A DNA stretch of 64,000 bases from Planctomycetales bacterium (GCA_020426845.1 JAGQPF010000087.1:1-64000); one strand, 5' to 3'. Positions 1 to 9,861 are shown, counted from the first letter of the stretch. The notes: a model not told the origin generated them from the sequence alone. Numbers and translations: made by a program.

Positions 1-70
1 GGGGCTGCGCACTGCTCGCGGGTAGGCTGCCCGCACCACGAGGGGCCGCGCTTCCCGCGCAAAATTTTTC

Positions 71-97
71 GGAACCTTCGCGGCTCTGGACGGTATG
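71..97 (+). promoter_or_regulatory. Candidate ECF-type promoter upstream of the sigma factor gene
   Basis: GGAACC at 71-76 is followed after about 15 bases by GGTATG near 92-97, about 57 bases upstream of the ECF sigma factor start. GGAAC in the -35 box is typical of promoters read by ECF sigma factors, so autoregulation is possible. The -10 match is loose and the spacing slightly short. Inferred from sequence only. Confidence 0.3.
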
Positions 98-154
98 TAT
101 GTAGGTGGCGATAACGGGGCGCACCAGTTTGAATGTTGAACGGACCGATTGCCG

Positions 155-688
155 ATGACCGACGATCAGATCATTGCCGCGGTGCTGAGCGGCGATCGAC
201 ATCGGTTTCGGGGGCTGGTGGAACGGCACGAGCGAGTCTTGCTGCAGTATTTGCACAATCTGTTGCCAAATCGGCACGATTGCGAGGAGCTGGCTCAGGA
301 GGCATTTCTCCGCGCCTACACGCATCTGTCGCGTTTTGACGCTTCGCAGTCGAGCTTTCGCACCTGGCTGCTCGTGATCGCGCGCCGCCGGGCGTTGAAC
401 TTTCTGGCGAAGCATCGCCCGGTGTTGTCGGAGCAGGTTCCGGAGCAGGCCACTGTGGCGGACCCGGCCGCCGGACTCACTCGGCAAGAGCAGCTGGATG
501 CGTTCGATCGAGCGTTGGAGATGCTTCCACTGGAACAGCGATCGGCCTTCGTGCTCGCGGAGATCCAAGAGCTGCCCTATGCGGAGATTGCCATGATCGA
601 GCAAGTGCCGCTCGGCACGGTCAAGTCACGCGTCTCGCGCGCCAAGCTGACGTTGCGACGAGTTCTTCCCGCCGAATTCCCTCACTGA
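155..688 (+). CDS. ECF-family RNA polymerase sigma factor
   Basis: A 177-residue protein with the two-domain layout of extracytoplasmic-function sigma factors. Region 2 lies at about residues 15-85, with the DCEELAQEAFLRAY core and the SFRTWLLVIARRRALN helix. Region 4 lies at about 120-172, with LPLEQRSAFVLAEI, LPYAEIA and the recognition helix GTVKSRVSRAK. It should direct RNA polymerase to a small regulon in response to a signal that is not evident here. I chose the ATG at 155; a TTG two codons upstream is less likely. It is followed after 8 bases by a small membrane-anchored protein and then by signal peptidase I on the same strand. The small protein could be its anti-sigma partner, but it has no recognisable zinc-binding anti-sigma motif. 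Confidence 0.9.
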   Translation: MTDDQIIAAVLSGDRHRFRGLVERHERVLLQYLHNLLPNRHDCEELAQEAFLRAYTHLSRFDASQSSFRTWLLVIARRRALNFLAKHRPVLSEQVPEQATVADPAAGLTRQEQLDAFDRALEMLPLEQRSAFVLAEIQELPYAEIAMIEQVPLGTVKSRVSRAKLTLRRVLPAEFPH

Positions 689-696
689 CACCGATC

Positions 697-1044
697 ATGA
701 ATGAACCCGAACATCCGGATCGCGACGAGCTGCCGGGCGACCATCATCCGGCCTATCAGCTCTGGCTGGAGCGACGTCGCACGCTGGGCGAGCCGCTCGA
801 GGGCGGCTTGGCGGATCGCGTGATTGCTGCGTTGGAGGGGCTTGAGCCAACGTCGACGCAACCGTCGCCTCAGTCGCCTGAGCCGACAACGGGTCCTGCC
901 GTGGCGCCCCGAAGCGTGAAGGGCGAGAGCGTCGCCTGGCGTTGGCTCCGCCGCGCAGGGCAACAAGCAATTGTTGTCGCGGCCACGCTGGCGTGCTTGG
1001 TCCGGCTCTGCCTGATTTTGATTCCGTTCACTCGCCTGCATTGA
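697..1044 (+). CDS. Small hypothetical single-pass membrane protein
   Basis: A 115-residue protein that I do not recognise. The N-terminal 70 residues are acidic and Pro/Gln-rich (a low-complexity SPQSPEP stretch around 67-75). A basic segment, then a hydrophobic helix at about 90-110, place the C-terminus in the membrane. It lies 8 bases after the ECF sigma factor and 58 bases before signal peptidase I, so it is probably co-transcribed with the sigma factor. The size, position and C-terminal membrane helix suit a short anti-sigma or sigma-accessory protein, but there is no HxxxCxxC zinc motif. That role is inferred from position alone. Confidence 0.6.
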   Translation: MNEPEHPDRDELPGDHHPAYQLWLERRRTLGEPLEGGLADRVIAALEGLEPTSTQPSPQSPEPTTGPAVAPRSVKGESVAWRWLRRAGQQAIVVAATLACLVRLCLILIPFTRLH

Positions 1045-1102
1045 GTCGTTTTTGCGAGCGATATAGGTCCGACATACGAGCGCGTTTTGCGAAGGATCTG
1101 CC

Positions 1103-2047
1103 ATGAGTCACGACAACGATACGTCGCACGTTAAAACGGTCGAGGCATCTTGCGCCCGCAAGCCGTGGATTGCGGGAATGTTGTCTCAGTTGTCGCCGGG
1201 ACTGGGACACATCTACTGCGGCCAAGTGCGAACGGGATTGGTGTTGAACCTGATCGCCTACTTGGTGTTGCCCGTGGTGCTCACGGTGCTGATGCTGATG
1301 TCGGCCCGTTGGGCGACTCCGGCCTTGTTGGCCGCGGTGTTGGTCGGCGCTGGATTGGCGTTCGGCTCCGGCTGGCATAGCAAGCGGCTGGCGAGGACTC
1401 TGACGGACTATCGTCTGCAGCCACTCAACCGTTGGTGGATCTACCTGCTGTTCATCGCTCAGCTGTTCCTGTTGGTCGTGCCGCTCTCCCTGATGGTCAA
1501 ACGCCACATGGTGGAGGCGTTCTATATTCCGCAGGGCAGCATGGCCCCGGGATTGATTCCGGGCGACTTGGTGCTGGTCGACAAGCGGCGGTCGGGCGAT
1601 TGGCCATCGCGTCACGGCGAGGTGGTAGTGTTTCGCCAACCGGAGGACCGTCGACAGCACTTTGTGAAGCGTGTGATCGGATTGCCGGGAGACGTCGTTG
1701 AAGTGCGAGCCGATGGCCGAGTCATTCTGAACGGCTCGGCGCTGGAGACGTCCGTCGCCCCCGGAGATCCGCCGCCGTGGCTGAAGAAGCACGCGGAGGG
1801 CGGGACGTTGTCGAACGAAGCGTGCGATGGCCGCAGTTATCAGGTGTTCTTTCCGCCGGAGGATGCGGCCGCGGCGACCGAGCGTTACGTCGTCCCGGCG
1901 GCCCATGTGTTCGTGTTGGGCGACCACCGAGCCAACTCGAAGGACAGCCGCCACTTCGGCGCAGTGCCGGTCGGCGACGTGCTGGGCCCGGTCGCCTTTG
2001 TGCCGCGCCCGGCAGGCAGCTGGCGTCGCTTTGGCTGGTTCGAATAA
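1103..2047 (+). CDS. lepB: Signal peptidase I with extra N-terminal membrane segments
   Basis: A 314-residue membrane serine protease (S26 family) that removes signal peptides from exported proteins on the outer face of the inner membrane. Catalytic Ser146 lies in IPQGSMAPGLIPGD and the general base Lys189 in HFVKRVIGLPGD. The C-terminal box FVLGDHRANSKDSRHFG is present. Unlike short Gram-positive enzymes it has about 130 residues of hydrophobic N-terminus, with helices at roughly 45-68, 72-90 and 112-131, before the catalytic domain. The start is the ATG at 1103. It is the third gene of a plus-strand group behind an ECF sigma factor, which may link export capacity to envelope stress. Its 3' end faces the convergent kinase gene. 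Confidence 0.93.
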   Translation: MSHDNDTSHVKTVEASCARKPWIAGMLSQLSPGLGHIYCGQVRTGLVLNLIAYLVLPVVLTVLMLMSARWATPALLAAVLVGAGLAFGSGWHSKRLARTLTDYRLQPLNRWWIYLLFIAQLFLLVVPLSLMVKRHMVEAFYIPQGSMAPGLIPGDLVLVDKRRSGDWPSRHGEVVVFRQPEDRRQHFVKRVIGLPGDVVEVRADGRVILNGSALETSVAPGDPPPWLKKHAEGGTLSNEACDGRSYQVFFPPEDAAAATERYVVPAAHVFVLGDHRANSKDSRHFGAVPVGDVLGPVAFVPRPAGSWRRFGWFE

Positions 2048-2120
2048 CCGACGACGGCCTGCTATCTAAAGAGCACTCGTCCGGCCACACGCCACGGGCC
2101 GAGGACTGCCTCACAGCGAT

Positions 2121-5100
2121 TTACAGATGGTCCATCAGCTCTTCGAGCCACAGCAACGTCTCACGCGACACTGCATCATCGTGGCCTTGGACATAATCCC
2201 AGTGCGCGTTGGCCTGGATTTCGCCCCGAGCGAATTCGGTTGAGCCGGTGTGCAGGAACGAGCAGGTTCGCTTCACAAGCTGATGAATGGCCGCGACGAA
2301 CCTTTGGTCGTTGTGGAACTGAAGCTGCTGTTCGAGCGCGATGATGACGGGAAAGAACGCTCGCCACAGCTGGCCCTCGCCCGTGGCGATGTGCTGCACC
2401 TGCCGATAGGGATCGCGAGTGCGGTGTTGACGGATGTAGGCGTTCAGCGCCGGGTGGATCAGATAGTACTCGGAGTCGGGCAGCTCATGACCGCTTCTTG
2501 TCAGCATGTCGCGGGGCTGTCGAAATCGCTGCACTCGCTCGCCAAGCTCCGGGGCGTCCTCAATCACGCCCAACAGGCCGGACAGATAGAGATCGCGGAA
2601 CGGGTGGTGCACTTCGGCCGAGTCCTCGCCGAAGTGCTGCAGCGTGCCGGGAGAGAGCCCGTTGAACTGCTCGCATAACGCGACGACCTCCGCTCGTTCC
2701 AGAATGTTGGTGGGCAGCATGCCGAGGAACTGACTGCGCACGTCGCGATCGTGGAGGCAGTCGTGCAACATCCGGACTTCCTCGAAGATGTTCGAGACCA
2801 GAGTGGACGAGGCCAGCTCGCGGACGGTCTCACTGGCCATTTTTTCGTTGAGGCTGCCGCGGCGCGAGGCGAGCTCGCCGGCGATCACCACCAGGTCGCG
2901 CGGGCGGCCGAACGTATGCCGCCGAATGAACTGAAAGCAATCCTCGGGCTCCGGGCGAGCGGGGTGACGGATCACGCGGAAGCCGACGAAGCTGGCGAAC
3001 TGCTGCCGGCCTTCGTAACAGGAGGTCAGCTGATCGAGAATCGCCGCCAGCTCGTCGTCGCTGTACTGCAGGCTGGTCGTCGCGCCGAACAGATTCGACT
3101 TGATGTCCGACTCGTAGTTGGTGAACGCCTCTTGCCGAATCGTGGCGTAGACCTTGAGATGGCTGTTGGCGTTCATCATGTCCCAGCCCGCCTCGATCAG
3201 TCCGGCCTGAATGTAGATCCAGGCGTCGCGGGAGAGGTCGCGGATCGCCTGATCGACGCGGTCGACGAAGATGAAGGTAGGGGAGTGGATCTCGCGAACC
3301 TTCTGGTCGAGAAAATTCTCGGTGGCGTCGATCAGCTGATTCAGCGGGCTGATTTGCAGCGACGTCAGCTCCTTGAAAACGACGCTCGGCTGGACCTTGG
3401 CGCCTTGCAGCCAGCGTCGAATGCGGCTGGGAAACTCATCCAGCTCGAACTGCTCGCCGGGGTCGACGACGGTGGGGTGATGGGAGACCACCGAGACGCG
3501 GAGGGCCATGCTCCAGAGCCGTTTGGTGGTGGACAGCGAGCTGAGCGGCCGCTCGTATTTCGAGGACAGGGAGCGCATCTCGCTCATGAAGTCCAGGTAC
3601 GGGCGCCCCTCGGGGATCATCGTGACGGAGCCGCCTTTCTCGGCCGCGGCCGCCGCCAGCAGGTGTCGTTTGTATGTCAGCAGCAGTGTCTTGCCGATGC
3701 CCTTGGTGCCCGAGAGAAAGTGTCGCTGCCGGCGGCGGAGGAAGTCGTCGATCAGGTCGTTGCGATAGACCACGCGGTCCAGATCCTGGATCGCGATCTG
3801 GTGGGCGTCGGTGGCCCAGCTCTGGCCGAGCACCTCGACCTGAGGGCCGCCGCGGCTCGGCGCCGGGCTGCGGCTGGCTGGAATACCCAGCGCGGTGGCG
3901 GCTGACTGCAGGCGAGCCAACAAGCTCTCCAGTGGATCGCGGCGCCGGAACTCGACGGCCGCCACGCCGCCCAGCAGCAGTCGCCAGGATGGGTTGACCT
4001 TTTCGAACTCCTCTTGTGAGATGTCCACCAAAATCGGCAGCAGCGGGCAGTTGATCTCGTGTGCCTGCTCGATCTCGTTCGGAAAGTCCGGTGAGTTCAA
4101 GGCGGGGCGGGAGATTAGCAGCACGTTGGCGGCGGAGCGGCGAATGGCGGCTTGCGATTGACGGCGAAACGGGACGCCCGGAATCGCGTCGCGACCGCAG
4201 TACCAACAGGCATGTCCCGCCTCCTCCAGCCCTTCGGCGATCCGCTTGGCGACCAGGGAGTCATCGGCGACGTGGCTGAAGTAGAAGGCGATGCGATCTT
4301 GCTCGGGAATGCCCACCAGATAGGGCGCGACGGGATCCGCGGCGCCGTGCAGCGCACGCGCGAGCTCGCCGGCAAACTCCTGGCAAGTGGCGAAGCGGTC
4401 GGCGGGGTCCTTGGACAACGCTCGCAGCAGCGCCGCCTCGGCCGTGGCCGACGCTCCCGGTTGCACGTCGCGCAGCGGCGGCGGGGCTTGGTGCATCTGT
4501 TGTTGCAGCAGCTCGACCGGGTCGGAGCTCTCGAAGATTCGCCGGCCCGTGAGCAGCTCGAAGGCGATCAGCGCGAGCGCGTATTGGTCCGATTTGCCGG
4601 TGGTCGGCATGCAGCGCGCTTGCTCGGGAGACGAGTAGGCGGGCGTGCCCGAGTAGGATTGGGACTGGACTTCGGAGGTGACGTCCCGGGCGATGCCCAA
4701 GTCCAGAATCTTGATTTGGCCGTCCGCTTGGCAGCAGAGGTTTTCGGGCTTGAGGTCCCGGTGAATGATGCCCCGCGAGTGGGCGAAGTCCAGCGCCGCG
4801 GCGAGCTCGCCGACAAGCTGACAAACTTCGGTCAGCGGAATCGTCTCGCGGCGGTCCAGCACCTCGCGCAGCCGCTCGCCGGTCACGAGCTCGAAGATCG
4901 TGTACGACTTGTTGCCGACGAAGCCATAATCGAGCACCGTGGCGATGGCGCGATGATTGAGGTTGGCGCCCATTCGCGCCTCGCGAGCCAGTGCCGCCTC
5001 GAGGTGCGCCGCTTGGATCAGCGCCTCCTCGTCCTTGGTGAACGGTCCGGTGCCGCTGCCGAAGTCGGCGATGGCGTGCGGTGGCGCCGTGTGCGCGACC

Positions 5101-5792
5101 ACTTTCATCGCCACCTGCCGATCCAGTCGCTGGTCGGTGGCGAGAAACACTCGCCCCATGGCGCCACGGCCCAGCGAGTGATGGATCAGATAGCGATCGC
5201 TGATCAACTTGCCCGGCTCGAAAATGCCCTCCAGTTCGCGATCGTTCGAGTCGGTCCAGGCCGGCACGAACTCGTCCTGTTCGGTCGAACGACAGAAGGT
5301 CAGCGTGGGCGTCTCCGTCGCATTCTCGATGAGCGGGGCGAGCCAGCCGGGCGCGCTCAGCAACCAGGGAACTTCGCCGCCGGCAATCAGCTGCTGCAGC
5401 TGCTCGCCGATTGGCGCCTCCGCCACCAGTGTCAGGTCGCCATCTTCGGCGCCATCCGTCGCCAGCTCGGCGCCCGGCACTCGATGCAACAGTTTTTGGA
5501 CAATCGCCGCCCGCTGCTGGTGCGGTGGCGCCGGATCGCCATCGCGCCAGCGGTATCGCAGCAACCAACGGCCCTCGCGCGGCGCCGGCGGCAGCAAGTC
5601 CGAGGTGGCCGTGCCCAACGCATCCGCAACTCGATCCAAAAGCCAGATCGAAGCGGCGTCGCCGCTCTCGAGGCGCTGGATCGCGCGAGACGAGCAGCCC
5701 GCTTGCCGAGCCAGCTCCTCCGAGGACATGCTCCGGCCGGTGCGCAAGGCGCTAATCCGCGGCGCGTCCGGACGTACTAACAATCGCGACAT
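2121..5792 (-). CDS. HTH - Ser/Thr kinase - TIR - P-loop NTPase multidomain protein
   Basis: A 1223-residue protein with at least four recognisable parts. Residues about 10-66 are an XRE-type helix-turn-helix (SSEELARQAGCSSRAIQRLE). Residues about 195-480 are a Hanks-type kinase with a GRGAMGRV glycine loop, VAMK lysine, HRDLKPEN catalytic loop near 345, DLG magnesium motif and GTPAYSSPEQA activation segment. Residues about 500-615 are a TIR domain starting IAFYFSHVADDS, with the conserved Glu in the NEIEQA helix. Residues about 660-950 are an NTPase with Walker A GTKGIGKT near 697 and Walker B FIFVDRVDQ near 840. The last 270 residues are alpha-helical and unassigned. No membrane segment is seen, so it is probably cytoplasmic. 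It starts 9 bases after the pepN stop. The domains suggest a sensor-effector switch, but its signal and output are unknown. Confidence 0.88.
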   Translation of the reverse strand: MSRLLVRPDAPRISALRTGRSMSSEELARQAGCSSRAIQRLESGDAASIWLLDRVADALGTATSDLLPPAPREGRWLLRYRWRDGDPAPPHQQRAAIVQKLLHRVPGAELATDGAEDGDLTLVAEAPIGEQLQQLIAGGEVPWLLSAPGWLAPLIENATETPTLTFCRSTEQDEFVPAWTDSNDRELEGIFEPGKLISDRYLIHHSLGRGAMGRVFLATDQRLDRQVAMKVVAHTAPPHAIADFGSGTGPFTKDEEALIQAAHLEAALAREARMGANLNHRAIATVLDYGFVGNKSYTIFELVTGERLREVLDRRETIPLTEVCQLVGELAAALDFAHSRGIIHRDLKPENLCCQADGQIKILDLGIARDVTSEVQSQSYSGTPAYSSPEQARCMPTTGKSDQYALALIAFELLTGRRIFESSDPVELLQQQMHQAPPPLRDVQPGASATAEAALLRALSKDPADRFATCQEFAGELARALHGAADPVAPYLVGIPEQDRIAFYFSHVADDSLVAKRIAEGLEEAGHACWYCGRDAIPGVPFRRQSQAAIRRSAANVLLISRPALNSPDFPNEIEQAHEINCPLLPILVDISQEEFEKVNPSWRLLLGGVAAVEFRRRDPLESLLARLQSAATALGIPASRSPAPSRGGPQVEVLGQSWATDAHQIAIQDLDRVVYRNDLIDDFLRRRQRHFLSGTKGIGKTLLLTYKRHLLAAAAAEKGGSVTMIPEGRPYLDFMSEMRSLSSKYERPLSSLSTTKRLWSMALRVSVVSHHPTVVDPGEQFELDEFPSRIRRWLQGAKVQPSVVFKELTSLQISPLNQLIDATENFLDQKVREIHSPTFIFVDRVDQAIRDLSRDAWIYIQAGLIEAGWDMMNANSHLKVYATIRQEAFTNYESDIKSNLFGATTSLQYSDDELAAILDQLTSCYEGRQQFASFVGFRVIRHPARPEPEDCFQFIRRHTFGRPRDLVVIAGELASRRGSLNEKMASETVRELASSTLVSNIFEEVRMLHDCLHDRDVRSQFLGMLPTNILERAEVVALCEQFNGLSPGTLQHFGEDSAEVHHPFRDLYLSGLLGVIEDAPELGERVQRFRQPRDMLTRSGHELPDSEYYLIHPALNAYIRQHRTRDPYRQVQHIATGEGQLWRAFFPVIIALEQQLQFHNDQRFVAAIHQLVKRTCSFLHTGSTEFARGEIQANAHWDYVQGHDDAVSRETLLWLEELMDHL

Positions 5793-5801
5793 CGGCGCTC
5801 G

Positions 5802-8471
5802 TTAACTCAGGCTGCGGCCGACGATCTCGCCGACATCCTTGGAAAGCCCCTCGCGGGCGGAGATGCGTGTTAGCTGCTCCTTCGCTCGCTCCCGGCGGGC
5901 CGCGTCATATCGTTTCCAGCTATTGAATCCCGACACCAGACGAGACGCCAGTTGCGGGTTTTGCCGATCCACTTCCAGCACGGCGTCCGCCAGCAATCGG
6001 TAACCGTCGCCCGCCCCGTCATGGAACTGCGATGGGTTTTGCGAAAACACGCCGAGCAACGATCGCACTCGATTCGGGTTGTCGTAGGTGAAGTCGGAGT
6101 GCGTCGTCAGTTGTCGGACGACTTCCGGCGTGCCGGGCAAGGTGGCGCTGGCCTGCACCGCGAACCATTTGTCCAACACCAACGGGCGGTCGCGCCAGCG
6201 ATCATAGAATGCTTGCAGCACTCGCTCGCGCGCCGCGCAAGGCACATCGGCCAAGCAGGTCATGGCGGCTTGGGCATCGGTCATGTTGTCGGCGGCGTCG
6301 AACTGCCGGGCCGCCAGCTCGACATACGGGTCGCCGGGCAAGGAGGTTAGATAGGCCAGGGCCACATTCTTCAATCGCCGCGCACCGATGGCGGCGGGCG
6401 AACTTGAGTCGATTCCGGCTCGCTCGTCGTAGATCTCCTTCAAAGCGGATTCGAGCGTCGCGGCAATCTGCCGCCGAGCGGCCTGCCTTGCCGCATGAAT
6501 CGCCTCGACCTGAACCATCTCCATTTGTTGTCCCAGCCAGCTCTCACCCGGCAGCACCATCGCCAGGGCCTTCATCGAATCGTCGAGATCCGCCGAGCCG
6601 AGCACGCCGCCCAAGGCGTCGAGAAACGATGAAGAAAGTTGCGGCTCGTCTCCGCGAGCAGCCTGCTCGGTCATCTCCAGCAACAGACGCTCGGCCAGCA
6701 GTTGCCCCGCGTCCCAGCGGTTAAACGGATCGCTGTCGTGGGCCAACAGGAATGCCAGCTCTTCGTCAGTGCGCTCCATGACCAGTCGCACCGGCGCCGA
6801 GAAGTCGCGCAACACCGAGGGCACGGGCGGCTCGGCGACATCCGTGAACGTAAACGTCTGTTGCTCTTCGCGGAAATGCAGCAGATGCTCCGTCGTCGAA
6901 CGCCCCTCGCCTCCGCTCAGTCCCACGGCCAGATCATTGCCGTCTGGGCCGACGAGTCCGACTCGCACCGGTATGTGAAACGGCCGCGGCGTCGGCAGAC
7001 CGTTGACCTGACGGCACGACTGCCGCAGCTCGAGCGAGTACGTGCAGGCGGCAGCGTCATAGTGTCCCGTTGCCTGCAGGGCCGGCGTGCCTGCCTGATC
7101 GTACCAGCGTTCGAACTGCTCGAGATCAACGCCGTTGGCGTCCGCCATGGCGGCGCGAAAGTCATCGCACTGCACTGCAGAGCCATCGTGTCGCTCGAAG
7201 TACAGGTCCATGCCCTTGCGGAATCCGTCCACGCCCAGCATCGTGCGATACATCCGCACCACCTCGGCGCCCTTGTCGTACACGGTGGTGGTGTAGAAAT
7301 TGTTCATCTCCACATACGACTCGGGACGGATCGGATGCGCCATGGGCCCATCGTCCTCGGCGAATTGTCGGTCGCGCAGCGCCCGGACGTCGCGAATTCG
7401 ATTCACCGGCGCCGAGCCGACATCCGCCGAAAACAGTTGGTCGCGGAAAACGGTCAGTCCTTCTTTGAGCGTCAGCTGGAACCAGTCGCGGCAGGTGACG
7501 CGATTGCCGGTCCAGTTGTGGAAGTACTCGTGAGCGACGACTCGCTCGATGTTTTGATAGTCGTCGTCGGTCGCCGTGTCGGGCCGCGCGAGCACGAACT
7601 TGGTGTTAAAGATGTTGAGTCCCTTGTTCTCCATCGCGCCCATGTTGAAGTCGCCGACGGCGACAATCATGTAGAGGTCCAGGTCGTACTCGAGCCCGAA
7701 GGTGCGCTCGTCCCAATCCATGGACTTCCGCAGCGACTCGAGGGCGTGCTCGCAGGCGTCCAGATTCTGCGGCTCGACCCAGATCTCCAGCTCGACGTTG
7801 CGCCCCGAGCAGGTCGTGAACTGGCCGCGATGGCAACGCAGGTCTCCGGCCACCAGCGCGAACAGGTAGCTTGGCTTGGGAAACGGATCTTCCCAGGAGA
7901 CCCAATGCCGAGCGGTTGTTGTTCCGGAGGTTCCCTCGGCGCTGACGCTTTCCGTCCGCCCCTCGGCGATTCGATTGCCGTTGGATAGCAGCACGGGATA
8001 GCGGCTGGCATCTGCCTCGATGGTGGTCTTGTAGGTTGCCATCACATCGGGGCGATCGAGGAAGTAGGTGATTCGCCGGAACCCCTCGGCCTCGCACTGC
8101 GTGCAGTAGTTGCCCGAGGAGGTGTAGAGCCCCTCCATCGAGCGATTCTCGTGAGGGTGGATGCGAACCTGCGTCTCGAGCTCGAAGCGTTCGGCGACGC
8201 GCCGAATCACCAACTCGCCCGGTGGCGTCTCGAATTCGTCGTCGTTCAGCATTTGGCCGTCGACGGCAATGTGCAGCAACTCCAGTTGCTCGCCGACCAG
8301 CGTTAGCGGCGCGTCGGCCGCAGCATCCCGGTTGCGAACGCAGCACATCTTGGCCGACACGATCGTGGCGTCGCTGCCGTCGGGCTCGAGCGAAAAGTGG
8401 AGATCGACTGATTCGATCCAATAGTCCGGTTGACGATAATCCTTGCGATACTTCGGCTCGAGTGCGTTCAT
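5802..8471 (-). CDS. pepN: Aminopeptidase N (M1 family zinc metallopeptidase)
   Basis: An 889-residue M1 aminopeptidase that removes N-terminal residues from peptides in the cytoplasm. The exopeptidase signature GAMEN is at residues 278-282. The zinc site HEYFH is at 314-318, in VVAHEYFHNWTGN, and the third ligand Glu lies in LKEGLTVFRDQLFS about 20 residues later. The catalytic domain is followed by the beta and long helical C-terminal domains expected for the E. coli PepN type, and the length fits. I start at the ATG giving MNALEPKYRKDYRQ; 15 more codons are open upstream but overlap the preceding gene's end. It lies 13 bases downstream of a DUF1501 gene and 9 bases upstream of the HTH-kinase-TIR gene, all on the minus strand. 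Confidence 0.95.
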   Translation of the reverse strand: MNALEPKYRKDYRQPDYWIESVDLHFSLEPDGSDATIVSAKMCCVRNRDAAADAPLTLVGEQLELLHIAVDGQMLNDDEFETPPGELVIRRVAERFELETQVRIHPHENRSMEGLYTSSGNYCTQCEAEGFRRITYFLDRPDVMATYKTTIEADASRYPVLLSNGNRIAEGRTESVSAEGTSGTTTARHWVSWEDPFPKPSYLFALVAGDLRCHRGQFTTCSGRNVELEIWVEPQNLDACEHALESLRKSMDWDERTFGLEYDLDLYMIVAVGDFNMGAMENKGLNIFNTKFVLARPDTATDDDYQNIERVVAHEYFHNWTGNRVTCRDWFQLTLKEGLTVFRDQLFSADVGSAPVNRIRDVRALRDRQFAEDDGPMAHPIRPESYVEMNNFYTTTVYDKGAEVVRMYRTMLGVDGFRKGMDLYFERHDGSAVQCDDFRAAMADANGVDLEQFERWYDQAGTPALQATGHYDAAACTYSLELRQSCRQVNGLPTPRPFHIPVRVGLVGPDGNDLAVGLSGGEGRSTTEHLLHFREEQQTFTFTDVAEPPVPSVLRDFSAPVRLVMERTDEELAFLLAHDSDPFNRWDAGQLLAERLLLEMTEQAARGDEPQLSSSFLDALGGVLGSADLDDSMKALAMVLPGESWLGQQMEMVQVEAIHAARQAARRQIAATLESALKEIYDERAGIDSSSPAAIGARRLKNVALAYLTSLPGDPYVELAARQFDAADNMTDAQAAMTCLADVPCAARERVLQAFYDRWRDRPLVLDKWFAVQASATLPGTPEVVRQLTTHSDFTYDNPNRVRSLLGVFSQNPSQFHDGAGDGYRLLADAVLEVDRQNPQLASRLVSGFNSWKRYDAARRERAKEQLTRISAREGLSKDVGEIVGRSLS

Positions 8472-8484
8472 GCTTCCTGTTCTT

Positions 8485-9861
8485 CTACCCGATGATCGGA
8501 TGGACGACTTCTCCATAGATGTCGGTTAGCCGGAAGTCGCGACCGGCGTAGCGATAGGTGAGTCTCAGGTGATCGATGCCGAGCAAGTGCAGCATGGTGG
8601 CATGCAGGTCGTGCACGTGCACGCGATCGTGCGTGGCGTAGTATCCGAACTCGTCGGTGTCGCCATAAGCGAAGCCATTGCGCACTCCGCCGCCGGCCAG
8701 CCAGGCGGTGAAGCCTTGCGGATTGTGGTCGCGGCCGTTGCTGCCCTGGACGATCGGTGTGCGGCCGAACTCGCCGGTCCAGACGACGAGCGTGTCGTCG
8801 AGCATCCCCCGTGACTTCAGGTCGGTCAACAACGCGGCGACCGGCTTGTCGGTGGCCAGTGAATTGCGCTCGTGCCCGTCCTTCAAGCCGCTGTGCTGAT
8901 CCCAAACATTGCCGGTGGAGACTTCAATGTAACGGACACCGGCCTCCGCGAGTCGGCGGGCGAGCAGGCACTGGCGGCCGAAATTGTCGGTGGCCTTCTC
9001 GCCGATTCCATAGCTCTGTTGAACGGCCTGGCTTTCGCGATCCAAGTCGAACACCTCCGGCGCCGCCTGCTGCATGCGGTAGGCAAGGTCGAGCGACTCA
9101 ATCGCGCCTTGGATGTTCGCATCGCGTCCCACCCGCGTGAGATGCTCGCGGTTGATCGTTTGCAGCAACTCGATCTGGCGCCGCTGCTGAGCGGCGTCGA
9201 GTTGTCGGTTGTCGAGAAACTGGATCTTGGCGTCGCCGAGCTTGCCCGATCCGCCGATCGCGGTCGCTTGATGCATAGCCGGCAGGAACGCCGCGCCGTA
9301 GTTGCGAGGTCCGCCATGGCCGCTGGCGGGACTGATCGAAACGAACGCCGGCAGGTCCGGGTTCTCCGAGCCGAGCCCGAAGGAGATCCAGGCGCCGACC
9401 GAGGGCCGAACCAGGTTGTCGCTGCCGGTGTGCATCATGCTCACCGCTTGGCCGTGCGATTGTCCACGGCTGTGCATCGAGCGAATCACGCAGAGATCGT
9501 CGACGTGCCGAGCCAGATTCGGCAACAATTCGGAGACCCACTGCCCGCACTCGCCGTGCTGCGCGAACTTCCAGGGCGACTTCATCAGCTTGGGGACGGC
9601 GTCGATGTTCTGCGCTGCGTCGAACGGCAGCGGCTTGCCGTCGTCCTGCTGGAGGCGAGGTTTGTAGTCGAAGGTGTCGACGTGGCTCGGGCCGCCGTGC
9701 ATGAATAGAAAAATCACACGCCGCGCCCGTGCCGGGTGGTGTAGTTCGATCGGCGTTCCTGCGCCGTAGGCTGCGCTGAGGCACATTCCGGAAGTCGCGG
9801 CTGCGCCGAGGCTGCTCAGCAGAAACTGGCGGCGTTGCAGGTGGGGGGCGGAGTGGTGCAT
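8485..9861 (-). CDS. DUF1501 protein with twin-arginine-type signal
   Basis: A 458-residue DUF1501 protein, a family related to the alkaline phosphatase/sulfatase superfamily and greatly expanded in planctomycetes. The N-terminus carries a twin-arginine-like signal ([18 protein letters not shown]), so it is probably exported folded. Visible family features are [15 protein letters not shown] near residues 50-65, [10 protein letters not shown] near 125-135, and the C-terminal GEFGRTP and GRDHNP motifs. It lies 60 bases downstream of the DUF1549/DUF1553 gene, the classic planctomycete pairing, and 13 bases upstream of pepN. The substrate is unknown. The pairing with a c-type cytochrome-like protein points to an extracytoplasmic process. 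Confidence 0.9.
   Translation of the reverse strand: MHHSAPHLQRRQFLLSSLGAAATSGMCLSAAYGAGTPIELHHPARARRVIFLFMHGGPSHVDTFDYKPRLQQDDGKPLPFDAAQNIDAVPKLMKSPWKFAQHGECGQWVSELLPNLARHVDDLCVIRSMHSRGQSHGQAVSMMHTGSDNLVRPSVGAWISFGLGSENPDLPAFVSISPASGHGGPRNYGAAFLPAMHQATAIGGSGKLGDAKIQFLDNRQLDAAQQRRQIELLQTINREHLTRVGRDANIQGAIESLDLAYRMQQAAPEVFDLDRESQAVQQSYGIGEKATDNFGRQCLLARRLAEAGVRYIEVSTGNVWDQHSGLKDGHERNSLATDKPVAALLTDLKSRGMLDDTLVVWTGEFGRTPIVQGSNGRDHNPQGFTAWLAGGGVRNGFAYGDTDEFGYYATHDRVHVHDLHATMLHLLGIDHLRLTYRYAGRDFRLTDIYGEVVHPIIG

Noticed and set aside
4152-5780. Long plus-strand open frame of 542 codons
   Set aside because: It lies entirely antisense to the HTH-kinase-TIR gene, has no recognisable domain and shows the Arg/Gly/Leu-rich shadow composition of GC-rich DNA.
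6639-7988. Plus-strand open frame of 449 codons
   Set aside because: Antisense to the conserved core of pepN; no motif and no plausible start region.
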